Assembly: GCF_002803095.1 (NCBI RefSeq)
Contig: NZ_PGLR01000016.1
Span: 58,254-122,253, forward strand
Direction: 5' to 3'
Length of the DNA: 64,000 bases
Source: Pseudomonas sp. ZH-FAD
GTDB lineage: Bacteria > Pseudomonadota > Gammaproteobacteria > Pseudomonadales > Pseudomonadaceae
The stretch's first letter is position 1. Each line of letters opens with the position of its first letter. Below, piece after piece: positions 1 to 9,969 of this stretch. A program made the translations under genes and the position numbers. The notes beneath the pieces were generated by a model, which was given only the letters and a program-made list of their open reading frames with translations, was not told the DNA's origin and searched no databases.

Positions 1-5
1 CTTCG

Positions 6-1952
6 ATGCCCGCCACCGCCACTGCACTGCCCGATGTCATCGCCGGCCCGCTACTGCGCCGCATGGAACCCGGCCGCCTGGTGCTGTGGCTGGTGGCCAG
101 CCGCGCGCTGCGCCTGCAGCTGTGGCTGCGCCCCGACGACCAGGCGCCGCAGCTGCACGCGCTGGATGACCAATGCCGGCAGTTGCCGCTGGGCCGGCAT
201 GCCGTGCTGCACCTGATCGACCTGCCGCTGCAGCAGCCCCTGCCGCAGGATGTGCGCATCGCCTATGACCTGCAGGTCGTCGAGGACGGCGGCACACGCG
301 GCCTCGCCGACTGGGCGCCGCACCTGCTCTATCCAGGCGCCGGGCATGCCGATTTCGTCCTGCGCTCGCGCCTCGATCACCTCCTGCATGGCTCCTGCCG
401 CAAGCCGCATCACCACGCCACCGACGGCCTGCTGTGCGCCGACCGTCTGCTCGCCGACCAGACACAGGCCAGCCAGCGCCCGGCCCTGCTGCTGATGAGC
501 GGCGATCAGGTCTACGTCGACGACGTCGCCGGGCCGATGCTGTGCGCCATCCACCAGCTGATCGCCCGCCTCGGCCTGTTCGACGAAACCCTCGAAGGTG
601 CGGTGGTCGAGGACAGCCAGGCGCTGTACGCCGACCCGGTCGGCTACTACCGGCGGGCCGAGCTGCTGCCGGCGCTGAAGAGCAACCAGACCCTGCGCGA
701 CAAGTTCTTCGGCGGGGTGGAGAAGCCGATCTTCACCAGCAGCAATGCCGACAATCACCTGGTGACCTTCGCCGAGATGATCGCCATGTACCTGCTGGTC
801 TGGTCGCCCGTGCCCTGGACGCTGATCGAGGAAGACCAGCCGCCGCTGGATGCCCTCAGGCAGCAGCGCTACGCCGCGGAGCGTGCGTGCATCGACGCCT
901 TCCGCCGCCAACTCGGCCAGGTCGCGCGGGTATTCGCGCACCTGCCGACGCTGATGATCTTCGACGACCATGACGTCACCGACGACTGGAACCTCTCGGC
1001 GCGCTGGGAGCAGACCGCCTACGGCCATCCCTTCTCCAAGCGCATCATCGGCAACGCCCTGCTCGCCTACCTGCTGTGCCAGGGCTGGGGCAACAACCCG
1101 GACGTGTTCGAACAGCCGCTGGAGGCCTTTGCCGAGCTGCTGCAGCAGCGCCAGGACAACCACCTGCAGGCCGAGATGCAGGATTCGCTGATCGACCAGC
1201 TGCTGCACTTCGAGCGCTGGGATTACGTGCTGCCGACCACGCCGGCGCTGCTGGTGCTGGACACCCGCACGCGCCGCTGGCGCAGCGAAGGGCACCTGTC
1301 GAAACCCTCGGGGCTGATGGATTGGGAGGCGCTGTGCGACTTCCAGCAGGCGCTGCTCGATCACCCGGCGTGCATCATCGTCTCGCCGGCGCCGATGTTC
1401 GGGGTGAAGCTGATCGAGGGCATCCAGAAGCTGTTCACCTACGCCGGCCATCCGCTGCTGGTCGATGCGGAAAACTGGATGGCCCATCGCGGCGCGGCCA
1501 GCGTGATGCTGAACATCTTCCGCCACTCGCGCACGCCCGGCGATTTCGTGATTCTCTCCGGCGACGTGCACTACTCCTTCGTCTACCGCGTGAGCATCCG
1601 CCACAAGCGCGCCAGCCCGACCATCTGGCAGATCACCAGCAGCGGCATCAAGAACGAGTTCCCGCCGCGCCTGCTGGACTGGTTCGACCGCCTCAACCGC
1701 TGGCTCTACGCGCCCTGGTCGCCGCTCAACTGGCTGACCAAGCGCCGGCGCATGCGCGTCACCCCGCTGATTCCCGACCGCAGCCGCTCGGGCGAGCGCC
1801 TGTGGAACGGCGCCGGCCTCGGCCAGGTGTTCTTCGACGAGCAGGGGCGGCCCCGGCGCATCCTCCAGCTCAACGCCGACGGATCACCGCCGGTGGCCTT
1901 CGTCGCCGAGCGCGAGGAGCGCCAGCCGCGGGAAATTGCCGCGCGCTCGTGA
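6..1952 (+). CDS. PhoD-like metallophosphatase (alkaline phosphatase D family)
   Basis: Probable metal-dependent phosphatase or phosphodiesterase of the PhoD superfamily. Three metal-site blocks can be read: SGDQVYVDD near residue 165, IFDDHDVTDDW near residue 320 and LSGDVHYSF near residue 520. These are the G-D-x-x-Y, D-D-H-D and G-D-x-H signatures of the calcineurin-like/PhoD fold. The N-terminal ~130 residues form a family-specific beta-rich extension. There is no Tat or Sec signal peptide at the visible start, so a cytoplasmic location is likely, unlike classical secreted PhoD. Only five bases precede this ATG, so the true start may lie outside the window. Substrate is unknown. It runs opposite to the neighbouring PHB cluster and shows no sign of belonging to it. 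Confidence 0.8.
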   Translation: MPATATALPDVIAGPLLRRMEPGRLVLWLVASRALRLQLWLRPDDQAPQLHALDDQCRQLPLGRHAVLHLIDLPLQQPLPQDVRIAYDLQVVEDGGTRGLADWAPHLLYPGAGHADFVLRSRLDHLLHGSCRKPHHHATDGLLCADRLLADQTQASQRPALLLMSGDQVYVDDVAGPMLCAIHQLIARLGLFDETLEGAVVEDSQALYADPVGYYRRAELLPALKSNQTLRDKFFGGVEKPIFTSSNADNHLVTFAEMIAMYLLVWSPVPWTLIEEDQPPLDALRQQRYAAERACIDAFRRQLGQVARVFAHLPTLMIFDDHDVTDDWNLSARWEQTAYGHPFSKRIIGNALLAYLLCQGWGNNPDVFEQPLEAFAELLQQRQDNHLQAEMQDSLIDQLLHFERWDYVLPTTPALLVLDTRTRRWRSEGHLSKPSGLMDWEALCDFQQALLDHPACIIVSPAPMFGVKLIEGIQKLFTYAGHPLLVDAENWMAHRGAASVMLNIFRHSRTPGDFVILSGDVHYSFVYRVSIRHKRASPTIWQITSSGIKNEFPPRLLDWFDRLNRWLYAPWSPLNWLTKRRRMRVTPLIPDRSRSGERLWNGAGLGQVFFDEQGRPRRILQLNADGSPPVAFVAEREERQPREIAARS

Positions 1953-1994
1953 ACCGGCCGAGGCGGCGCAAGCGCCTGCCGCATGACGGACGCC

Positions 1995-2765
1995 TCATTG
2001 CGCCAGCCAGCCGCCGTCGATGTTCCACGCAGCGCCACGCACCTGCTGCGCCGCCGAACTGCACAGAAACAGCGCCAGCTCGCCGAGCTGCTGCGGGGTG
2101 ACGAAGGCCTGCGACGGCTGCTTCTCGGCCAGCAGCGCCGCGCGCGCCTGCTCGGGTGATTCGCCTGCGGCGATGCGCGCGTCGATCTGCCGCTGCACCA
2201 GGGGCGTGAGCACCCAGCCGGGACAGATGGCATTGCAGGTGACCCCGCTCAGGGCGGTTTCCAGCGCCACCACCTTGGTCAGGCCGAGCACGCCGTGCTT
2301 GGCCGCGACATAGGCCGCCTTGCCGAGCGAGCCGACGCTGCCGTGCACCGAGGCGATGTTGATGATGCGCCCCCAGTCCTGCGCGCGCATGTCCGGCAGG
2401 GCCAGGCGCGTGCAATGGAATACCGCGCTGAGGTTGAGCGCGAGAATGGCGTCCCAGCGTTCGGCGGGAAAGTCCTGCAGCGGCGCGACATGCTGGATGC
2501 CGGCATTGTTGACCAGGATATCGACGCGGCCGAACTCGCGCCGGGCGTAGTCGAACAGCGCCTCGATCTGCGCCGGGTCGGCGAGGTCGGCGGCGTGGTA
2601 GCCGACGCGTCCTTCGTGGCGCGCCAGCTGTTCGGCCGCGGCCTGCCAGTCGCCGAAACCGTTGAGAATGACACTGGCGCCGTTGCGCGCCAGCACCTCG
2701 GCGATGCCGAGGCCGATCCCGCTGGTCGAGCCGGTGATCAGAGCGGTCTTTCCATTGAGCATCAT
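1995..2765 (-). CDS. bdhA: D-3-hydroxybutyrate dehydrogenase (SDR family)
   Basis: NAD-dependent oxidation of (R)-3-hydroxybutyrate to acetoacetate in the cytoplasm. This 256-residue short-chain dehydrogenase has the N-terminal cofactor motif TGSTSGIG (about residues 12-19), NNAG near residue 90, catalytic Ser in NIASVHGSVGS and the YVAAK catalytic Tyr/Lys pair. Its length and C-terminus (AAWNIDGGWLAQ) fit the PHB-dehydrogenase subfamily. AAGGA lies just upstream of a double ATG, so either Met could initiate. It follows the OprD-family porin in the same direction, with a hairpin plus T-run between them, so it is probably expressed partly by readthrough. I see no sigma54 site of its own. Its chemistry anchors the reading of the whole cluster as a PHB/3-hydroxybutyrate utilisation locus. 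Assignment to the family is firm; substrate is inferred from subfamily resemblance and context. Confidence 0.85.
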   Translation of the reverse strand: MMLNGKTALITGSTSGIGLGIAEVLARNGASVILNGFGDWQAAAEQLARHEGRVGYHAADLADPAQIEALFDYARREFGRVDILVNNAGIQHVAPLQDFPAERWDAILALNLSAVFHCTRLALPDMRAQDWGRIINIASVHGSVGSLGKAAYVAAKHGVLGLTKVVALETALSGVTCNAICPGWVLTPLVQRQIDARIAAGESPEQARAALLAEKQPSQAFVTPQQLGELALFLCSSAAQQVRGAAWNIDGGWLAQ

Positions 2766-2825
2766 GGGATTCCTTGTCGTGTGAGATGAAGCTGCAGCGG
2801 CTGCGGCGCCGCTCGCGCTTGCCGG

Positions 2826-2852
2826 AAAAAAGGCCGGGCCAGCTGGCCCGGC
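2826..2852 (-). terminator. Rho-independent terminator after the OprD-family porin
   Basis: A perfect 20-bp palindrome (2833-2852) is followed on the minus strand by six T residues (2831-2826). It sits between the porin stop and bdhA. It either ends the porin transcript or attenuates readthrough into bdhA. Confidence 0.8.
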
Positions 2853-2894
2853 AAGGCTTTCACGAGGAGTAATCGCGATAGGCGGGGCGCGGCC

Positions 2895-4160
2895 TTACCA
2901 GAGCGGCAGGCTGTAGCTGACGATGAAGCGGTTCTCGTCCAGGTCCGGGCCGAAGTTGCTGCGCGTGGTGGCGTTGCGCAGACGCAGGCCGAGGTTCTTC
3001 AGCGGGCCGCTCTGCACCACGTAGGCCAGGTCGGTGTTGCGCTCCCAGGTCTTGCCTTCGCTTTGCCCGGCGCCGCGGTCGACGTTGTCGCCGGACAGGT
3101 AACGGGTCATCAGGCTCAGGCCGGGGACGCCAAGGGCGGCGAAGTCGAAGTCGTAGCGCAGCTGCCAGGAGCGCTCGTCCTGGTTGCCGAAGTCGTTGAT
3201 CTGCACCAGGTTGATCAGCGCGTTGTCGGCCCCGGCGATGTAGGCGAAGCCGGTGTCGCCGGACAGGTGCTGGTAGCCGGCGGTGAAGCCGTGGCTGCCC
3301 AGGCGATAGGTGAACAGCGCACCGAAGGCGTCGTTGTCGACGTTGCTGCCGCCGTCATCGGTGGAGCGGGCGTAGCGGATGTCCGACTTGAAGCTCTGGC
3401 CCTCGCCCAGCGGCAGCTGGTGCACCAGGTTGACCAGGTGCTGCTTGTAGATGCCGTCGAGGCCGCCGTAGTAGTAGCTGGTGGCGAGCTCCGGGGTCCA
3501 CTGGTAGCGGCCGCCGGCGAAGATGAACTCGTCGCTGGTCCGCGTGCTGCCCAGCACGATGTTGCGGCGGCCGCCGTTGAACACGGCCATTTCCTCGTTA
3601 TCCGAGGAGTCGCGCTGGTTGACCCGGTCCAGTCGGCCGAGGTCCAGGCTCAGCCCCTCGATCTCGTTGCTGCTCAGCCAGGCACCGCGAAAGGTCTGCG
3701 GCAGCAGGCGGCTGTCGTTGCGCATCAGCGCCGGCAGCAGCGGTTGCAGGGTGCCGAGCTTGAGGGTGCTGTTGGAGGCGCGCAGCTTGGCGGTGAAGCC
3801 GGCTTCGCCGTATTCGTCCTGGGCGCGTCTGGGCGCTTCGCGGTCGCTTTTCAGCAGGCCGGTGCCGATGCGGTCCGGGCTGGAGTCGAGCTTGAGGCCG
3901 AGCAGGCCGATGGCGTCGATGCCGAAACCGATCGGCCCCTCGGTGTAGCCGGACTCGAAGCGCAGCATGAAGCCCTGCGCCCATTCCTCGGCCTTGCTCT
4001 GCGCCGCGCCGTTCTGGCGGAAGTCGCGATTGAAGTAGAAATTGCGCGCATCGAGTACGGCCTTGCTGTCGTCGACGAAGGCGGCGCTGGCGGGGCTGGC
4101 GGCGATCAGTACGGCGCCGCCGCAAAGCAGCTGGCAGAGGGAGCTGTGGTGCAGTCGCAT
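2895..4160 (-). CDS. OprD-family outer-membrane porin
   Basis: Substrate-specific outer-membrane channel of the OprD/OpdX family, 421 residues. There is a Sec signal peptide (MRLHHSS...ASPASA, cleaved near residue 27), then the family opening AFVDDSKAVLDARNFYFNRDF. Repeated amphipathic strands follow, and the C-terminus ends in the beta-barrel signature SYSLPLW with a terminal aromatic. The frame stays open about 80 codons further upstream, but the ATG at 4160 has AGAGGAAA in front and begins the signal peptide. OprD members carry amino acids or small organic acids. The shared operator and sigma54 promoter with the esterase and TRAP genes suggest that this one carries 3-hydroxybutyrate or its short oligomers. 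That substrate is inference. Alternative: another carboxylate. Confidence 0.85.
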   Translation of the reverse strand: MRLHHSSLCQLLCGGAVLIAASPASAAFVDDSKAVLDARNFYFNRDFRQNGAAQSKAEEWAQGFMLRFESGYTEGPIGFGIDAIGLLGLKLDSSPDRIGTGLLKSDREAPRRAQDEYGEAGFTAKLRASNSTLKLGTLQPLLPALMRNDSRLLPQTFRGAWLSSNEIEGLSLDLGRLDRVNQRDSSDNEEMAVFNGGRRNIVLGSTRTSDEFIFAGGRYQWTPELATSYYYGGLDGIYKQHLVNLVHQLPLGEGQSFKSDIRYARSTDDGGSNVDNDAFGALFTYRLGSHGFTAGYQHLSGDTGFAYIAGADNALINLVQINDFGNQDERSWQLRYDFDFAALGVPGLSLMTRYLSGDNVDRGAGQSEGKTWERNTDLAYVVQSGPLKNLGLRLRNATTRSNFGPDLDENRFIVSYSLPLW

Positions 4161-4210
4161 GGTATTTCCTCTTGTTGTTATGGGCCGCGTTGCGCGGCCG
4201 CAAGAGGCAG

Positions 4211-4226
4211 AGCGAGAAGCGTGCCA
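4211..4226 (-). promoter_or_regulatory. sigma54 promoter of the OprD-family porin
   Basis: The minus strand reads TGGCACGCTTCTCGCT. The -24 element is TGGCACG and a GC stands exactly 10 nt after the GG, as RpoN requires. Predicted start of transcription is near 4200, 40 nt before the ATG. The -12 element is TCGC instead of TTGC. Confidence 0.7.
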
Positions 4227-4315
4227 GCCCCTCCAGGCAGGCGCCCTGTCGGCGCAATGCCGCGGGCCAGAGCCTTTCGGCGCAAATGCTGGGGGGTCGG
4301 GACGAAAGCGCGGAG

Positions 4316-4374
4316 TGTCCGCTGCGCTGGACATGTCGGCTGGCCCCGGCATTGGCTGTCCAGGCCGATGGACG
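4316..4374. promoter_or_regulatory. Upstream activator sites for the porin promoter
   Basis: An exact TGTCC-N8-GGACA dyad lies at 4316-4333 and a near match, TGTCC-N8-GGACG, at 4357-4374. They are 41 bp apart, about four helical turns, and roughly 116-174 bp upstream of the predicted transcription start. The same dyad occurs before the esterase and TRAP operon. Confidence 0.7.
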
Positions 4375-4403
4375 GCGCCGGCCTGGGCGGCCGGCGCCAT
4401 GCT

Positions 4404-6116
4404 TCAGTGGCCGTTGCGGCTACCGACGCAGACGAAGCTGCTGGCGGTGTTCACGTCACCCTTGCCGCGGTACTTCGGCCAGCCGGGGTATTCGCACAGC
4501 GGACGGGTGCGGCCCGGCACGCCGACGCTGTCGGCGACGATCTGCCCGCGCGGCGCGCGGCCTCGTTCGACCCAATCCTCCAGTGCGCTGAGCGAATCCC
4601 AGGCGGCGTTGAACAGGGTGCTGGCGGCATGGCCGTAGCCGGGAATCTCGTAGTAGCGCAGAAAGCGCCGGGTCTTGCCCGGGCCCATGTCGCGGCGGAT
4701 GCGCTCGTAGTACTCGGCGCTGGCACGGCTGCTCACCAGCTGGTCGGCGGTGCCGTGGGCGATGAGCAGCTTGCCGCCGTTATCGGCGAAGGCCGAGAGG
4801 TCGGTCCGGTTGACGTCCTGGCGCAGCGACAGCTCGCTGATGCGCGGCAGCCAGGGGCCGGGCGCCTCGGGGTCGAGGCCGAGCGAATCGAAGGTCGGGT
4901 TGCGCGTCACGAAGTGGCGCACCCATTCGTCCCAGAACCCGGAATGGTAGGGCGCGCCGTCGGCGAAGCCGGTGCCGTGGACGGGCATCGGGTAGGTCGG
5001 CTGCAGGGTGTTGAGGCCGAGTCGATTGACCACCAGCTGCACGCCCTCGCCCGGTCGGCCGAGGTCGCTGCCCCAGGCGTTGAAGCCTGGGTAGTGGGTC
5101 TCGCCACTGGCCAGCGGGAAGTTGAAGCGGATCGGCGTGTTGAACACCCGCAGCGCCTCGATCTGCGCATCGGACAGGCAGCGCTGCGAGCTGTCGGCGC
5201 CTCCGGGGCAGCGCAGCGGCCGACCGTCGAGCCGGGCGCTGGCCGGGTCGAAGCGCGCGTTGCAGGCGGCCTGGTGGCTGACCACGCGATCGCGCACGCC
5301 ATCCAGCCCGTCGCAGGCCTGCAGGGCGGCCTCGAGCAGGGCGGCGCGTTTTTCCAGGCTGGGAAAGGCGCCGGGCGCAGCTAGCGCGCGGGTGATGCGG
5401 CCGAACTGCAGGTTCAGCGCCAGCGCGTTGTAGGCCGGGTAGAGGGCGATGGCGCCGTCGAAGTCGGTCGGCCACTGCTGCACCACCGCCAGCGCCTCGC
5501 GGCCGCCGGTCGAGCCGCCGGCGAAGTAGCTGCGCTCGGGCAGGCTGCCGTAATGCAGCGCGATGAGATGCCGGGCGGCGTCGCGGGTCTTCTTCAGCGC
5601 GTCATGGGCGTAGTTGGCCAGGGCCTCCTCGTTCCAGGCGAAGGCGCCGGGGCTGAAGGGATCGGCGACGTGCCCGGAGTCGCTGGCGAACACCGCATAG
5701 CCGCGGCCCAGTGGCGTGGGCTGGTCCAGCGGGCCGGCCGGCAGGTTGCCGGCGACGTTGGGCACGCTGCCGTTGTAGCCGCCGCCACCGAACATCATCG
5801 CCTTGCGATTCCAGCGCTCGGGAAGCACCAGGCGCATGCGGATGGTGGGCGCGGCGGGGTCGAGCGGACGGATCTCGGCGGCGACGTCGCAATAGGCGCC
5901 GAAGGTCTGCGGCGCGCTGCCACCGGCGGCAACCGACGTCACCGAGACCACCTGCGCGCCGCGGGTCGGCAGGCCGATGGCCTCTTCCGGCACCTGCACG
6001 CCGAGCAGGCCGGCGCAGCTGGCGGCCTGCGCCAGCGGAGTGGTGAGTAGCGTGGCGGTCAGCGCCGCCAATGGCAGGAAACAGCGCGATAACGGGTTGT
6101 AGCGCAGAGGGCTCAT
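4404..6116 (-). CDS. Exported tannase/feruloyl-esterase-family hydrolase
   Basis: Alpha/beta-hydrolase of the tannase family, 570 residues, with an N-terminal signal peptide (to about residue 31, PLAQAA). It therefore acts in the periplasm or outside. The nucleophile motif GGSTGG places Ser at about residue 202. Asp in HGTADQ (about 458) and His in PGYGHA (about 496) complete the triad. Fungal and MHETase-type relatives carry a Cys just before the Ser and just after the His (CS-D-HC). Here these are Gly and Ala, so that disulfide is absent. Start ATG at 6116 has AAGGAC upstream and begins the signal peptide. It lies between porin and regulator and shares their operator. My inference is a hydrolase for 3-hydroxybutyrate oligomers; a feruloyl or tannin ester substrate remains possible. 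Confidence 0.8.
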   Translation of the reverse strand: MSPLRYNPLSRCFLPLAALTATLLTTPLAQAASCAGLLGVQVPEEAIGLPTRGAQVVSVTSVAAGGSAPQTFGAYCDVAAEIRPLDPAAPTIRMRLVLPERWNRKAMMFGGGGYNGSVPNVAGNLPAGPLDQPTPLGRGYAVFASDSGHVADPFSPGAFAWNEEALANYAHDALKKTRDAARHLIALHYGSLPERSYFAGGSTGGREALAVVQQWPTDFDGAIALYPAYNALALNLQFGRITRALAAPGAFPSLEKRAALLEAALQACDGLDGVRDRVVSHQAACNARFDPASARLDGRPLRCPGGADSSQRCLSDAQIEALRVFNTPIRFNFPLASGETHYPGFNAWGSDLGRPGEGVQLVVNRLGLNTLQPTYPMPVHGTGFADGAPYHSGFWDEWVRHFVTRNPTFDSLGLDPEAPGPWLPRISELSLRQDVNRTDLSAFADNGGKLLIAHGTADQLVSSRASAEYYERIRRDMGPGKTRRFLRYYEIPGYGHAASTLFNAAWDSLSALEDWVERGRAPRGQIVADSVGVPGRTRPLCEYPGWPKYRGKGDVNTASSFVCVGSRNGH

Positions 6117-6174
6117 GGAAATGTCCTTTTTCTTGTTGTCGGGAGGCTGCGCCGAACGGGCGCGGAAGTAGCAA

Positions 6175-6190
6175 AGCCAATCCCGTGCCA
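6175..6190 (-). promoter_or_regulatory. sigma54 promoter of the esterase gene
   Basis: The minus strand reads TGGCACGGGATTGGCT. It has a consensus -24 (TGGCACG), exact GG-N10-GC spacing and a slightly atypical -12 (TGGCT). Predicted transcription start is near 6164, about 48 nt before the ATG. Confidence 0.72.
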
Positions 6191-6289
6191 GCACCCCGGC
6201 GGCAGCCGCCTGACGGGCGCCGATGGCTCTATGGCGGGCCTTGGCGCACTGGGACCGGAGGGCGGTGCAGGGCCGCGACAGGCCGGTGA

Positions 6290-6327
6290 TGTCCACACCA
6301 GAGGACAGCTGTCCACTTCCTCAGACA
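6290..6327. promoter_or_regulatory. Tandem upstream activator sites for the esterase promoter
   Basis: An exact TGTCC-N8-GGACA dyad at 6290-6307 is followed by TGTCC-N8-AGACA at 6310-6327. The 20-bp offset puts both on one helix face, about 126-163 bp upstream of the predicted transcription start. The inner half-sites also form the palindrome GGACAGCTGTCC. Confidence 0.72.
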
Positions 6328-6365
6328 GCGCGCAGGGTGCGCCGTGCGCCCCAGTTGTCCGTGCG

Positions 6366-7838
<1,473 letters not shown>

Positions 7839-7879
7839 GGCAGTTGCGCCTCCATCGGTTGATCCAGGTAATGACGCAA

Positions 7880-7900
7880 GCCCTGCCGGGTGGGCAGGGC
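7880..7900 (-). promoter_or_regulatory. Intergenic hairpin between dctM and the regulator
   Basis: Perfect 8-bp arms (GCCCTGCC/GGCAGGGC) enclose a 5-nt loop in the 84-nt gap. No T-run follows, so it is more likely an attenuator or RNA-stability element than a full terminator. It could set a lower regulator level relative to the transporter. Confidence 0.4.
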
Positions 7901-7922
7901 ATTGCGCATGCAGCCATGACGG

Positions 7923-9296
7923 TCACGGGCCGCCATACACCTCGTTGGGCAACCAGGTGGCCAGCGCCTCGAAATGAAACACCAGGGCCAGGCCGAGCAG
8001 TTGCAGGGCAATGAACGGCAGCACCCCCAGGTAGATATGCCGGGTGGTGATCCCCGGCGGGCACACGCCCTTGATGTAGAACAGGGCGAAGCCCACCGGC
8101 GGGGTGAGGAAGGAGGTCTGCAGGCACAGGGCGAAGAGGATGGCGAACCACAGCGGGTCCACGCCCATGGCGAACAGCACCGGCGCCACCAGCGGCAGGA
8201 CGATCAGGGTGATCTCCACCCAGTCGAGGAAGAAACCCAGCAGGAAGGTGATGAACAGGACGGTGAGCAGCACGCCGGTCTGGCCGAACGGCAGGCTGGT
8301 CAGCGCCGCACGCACCACGTCGTCGCCGCCGAGGCCGCGCAGCACCGCGGCGAACACCGTGGCGCCGATGAAGATGCCGAAGATGAACGCAGTGGTGCGG
8401 CTGGTCTGGTACAGCGCGTCCTTGATCACCGCCAGATTCAGGCGCCGGCTGAACCAGGCCATCAGCACCGCGCCGGCCGCGCCCACGGCCGAGGCCTCGG
8501 TGGTGGTGGCGATGCCGAAGAAGATCGAGCCGAGCACGGCGAGAATCAGCCCCAGCGGTGGCACCACGGCCAGCAGCACGTCGAGCAGGGCGCGCATGTC
8601 CAGTGGCTGACGATCCTTCGGCGCCGGGGCGAAGTCCTTGTTCAGCCAGGCGGCGATCAGGATGTACAGCACGTAGAGCACGCCGAGCAGCATGCCCGGG
8701 ATCAGCGCGCCCATGAACAGCTTGCCGACCGAAGCCGCCGGCGTACCCAGGCGGTCGGCCATCAGCACCAGCATGATGCTCGGCGGCACCAGGATGCCCA
8801 GGGTGCCCACCGAGCAGGCCGTGCCCACCGCCAGGCTCTTGTTGTAGTTGGCCTGCAGCATCGGGCTGAGCGAGAGCAGGCCGAGCAGCACCACCGAGGC
8901 ACCGACGATGCCGGTGGAGGCGGCCAGCAGCACGCCGACGATGACCACGGTGATGGCGTAGCCGCCGCGCAGCGGGCCGAGCACGCGCACCAGGCTGTGC
9001 ATCAGGCGCTCGGCGATGCCGGAGCGGTCGAGCATGATGCCCATGAAGATGAACAGCGGCAGCGCCACCATCAGCTCGTTGGCGACGATGCCGTAGATGC
9101 GCGCGTCCAGCACGCCGATGGTGCCGCTCCAGGTGAACCAGAGTTCGGCGTCGAAATAGTTCACCAGCACATGGCCGACGACCGCGAAGATCAGGCCGAC
9201 GCCGGCCAGCGACCAGGCCACGGGAAAGCCGAGCAGCAGCAACCCCATGAAGCTGGCGAACATGGCGATAACCAGAATTTGTTCCAGACCCATCAT
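7923..9296 (-). CDS. dctM: TRAP transporter large membrane subunit
   Basis: DctM-type ion-coupled permease of a tripartite (TRAP) uptake system in the inner membrane, 457 residues with about 12 hydrophobic segments. Family hallmarks include PLFIFMGIMLDRSGIAERL, GTLGILVPPSIMLVL and FLTPPVGFALFYIKGV. The ATG at 9296 (doubled with 9293) is preceded by GAGG five bases away. It starts 13 nt after dctQ ends, so the two are co-translated. The frame extends upstream into dctQ, but that part lacks a binding site and homology. It works with the DctQ and DctP proteins encoded directly upstream. The cargo, probably a short monocarboxylate, is inferred from context. Confidence 0.92.
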   Translation of the reverse strand: MMGLEQILVIAMFASFMGLLLLGFPVAWSLAGVGLIFAVVGHVLVNYFDAELWFTWSGTIGVLDARIYGIVANELMVALPLFIFMGIMLDRSGIAERLMHSLVRVLGPLRGGYAITVVIVGVLLAASTGIVGASVVLLGLLSLSPMLQANYNKSLAVGTACSVGTLGILVPPSIMLVLMADRLGTPAASVGKLFMGALIPGMLLGVLYVLYILIAAWLNKDFAPAPKDRQPLDMRALLDVLLAVVPPLGLILAVLGSIFFGIATTTEASAVGAAGAVLMAWFSRRLNLAVIKDALYQTSRTTAFIFGIFIGATVFAAVLRGLGGDDVVRAALTSLPFGQTGVLLTVLFITFLLGFFLDWVEITLIVLPLVAPVLFAMGVDPLWFAILFALCLQTSFLTPPVGFALFYIKGVCPPGITTRHIYLGVLPFIALQLLGLALVFHFEALATWLPNEVYGGP

Positions 9297-9309
9297 TTCA
9301 GCCTCGTGA

Positions 9310-9897
9310 TCAGGGGTGCGGGTGAACGCCGTTGGCGGGCTCGTCGGGCGCATCGATGGCCCGCGGGAAATGCAGCAGCAGGGTGCTGCAGCGCGAGGCG
9401 CGGGCGATCAGGGCAATGGCCACAAGAATCAGCCCCAGCGGCAGCACGCTCTTGAACACGAAGCGATAGGGCAGCCCGCTCGGCGCCTGCGAGTGCTCCA
9501 TGTAGACGAAGGCGGTGTGGGCGTAGGCCAGCAGGCTGTCGATCATCAGCACGATCACCGGCAGGGCCAGCAGGACGATGCCCAGCAGCTCGATCCAGGC
9601 CTGGGCGCGCAGGGGGAATTTCTCGCGCAGCACGTCGACGCGCACATGGTCGTCGCGCACCACGGCGTAGCCCAGCGAGAGCATCATGGCGGCGCCGAAC
9701 AGGTGCCAGGACAGCTCCTCCAGGGCGATCGAGCCACGCGACAGGATGAAGCGGCTGAACACGTTGCACAGCACCACCAGCAGCACGGCCAGCCACAGCC
9801 AGGCGCTGGCCTTGCCGATGGCGGCGACGAGACGGTCCAGAATGCTGGACAGGCGGTTATGGGGTAGCGCCGCAGCGGCGGATGTGGGGTGTTGCAT
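9310..9897 (-). CDS. dctQ: TRAP transporter small membrane subunit
   Basis: Four-helix DctQ subunit, 195 residues, linking the periplasmic binding protein and DctM. Hydrophobic segments lie at about residues 28-48, 62-80, 103-125 and 147-165. The conserved stretch FSRFILSRGSIALEELSWHLF is the usual family core after helix 1. The start at 9897 has GAGG eight bases upstream. A longer start at 9960 would reach to within 10 nt of the dctP stop and adds an unconserved, non-hydrophobic tail, so the shorter form is preferred. It is the middle gene of dctPQM. Confidence 0.88.
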   Translation of the reverse strand: MQHPTSAAAALPHNRLSSILDRLVAAIGKASAWLWLAVLLVVLCNVFSRFILSRGSIALEELSWHLFGAAMMLSLGYAVVRDDHVRVDVLREKFPLRAQAWIELLGIVLLALPVIVLMIDSLLAYAHTAFVYMEHSQAPSGLPYRFVFKSVLPLGLILVAIALIARASRCSTLLLHFPRAIDAPDEPANGVHPHP

Positions 9898-9969
9898 CGG
9901 GAAAACCTCGGGCAGGAAGGCGCGACGGGCCGCGGCATGGCCGGGCCCGTGCAGGGTCACTGGGCGTGA

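Noticed and set aside
51..1604. Long open frame on the minus strand opposite the PhoD-like gene
   Set aside because: High-GC shadow frame rich in Gln/Val/Arg repeats without motifs; the plus-strand gene has clear catalytic signatures.
2766..2825. Separate sigma54 promoter for bdhA
   Set aside because: No GG-N10-GC match and no TGTCC-N8-GGACA dyad in the short gap; readthrough from the porin gene is the simpler view.
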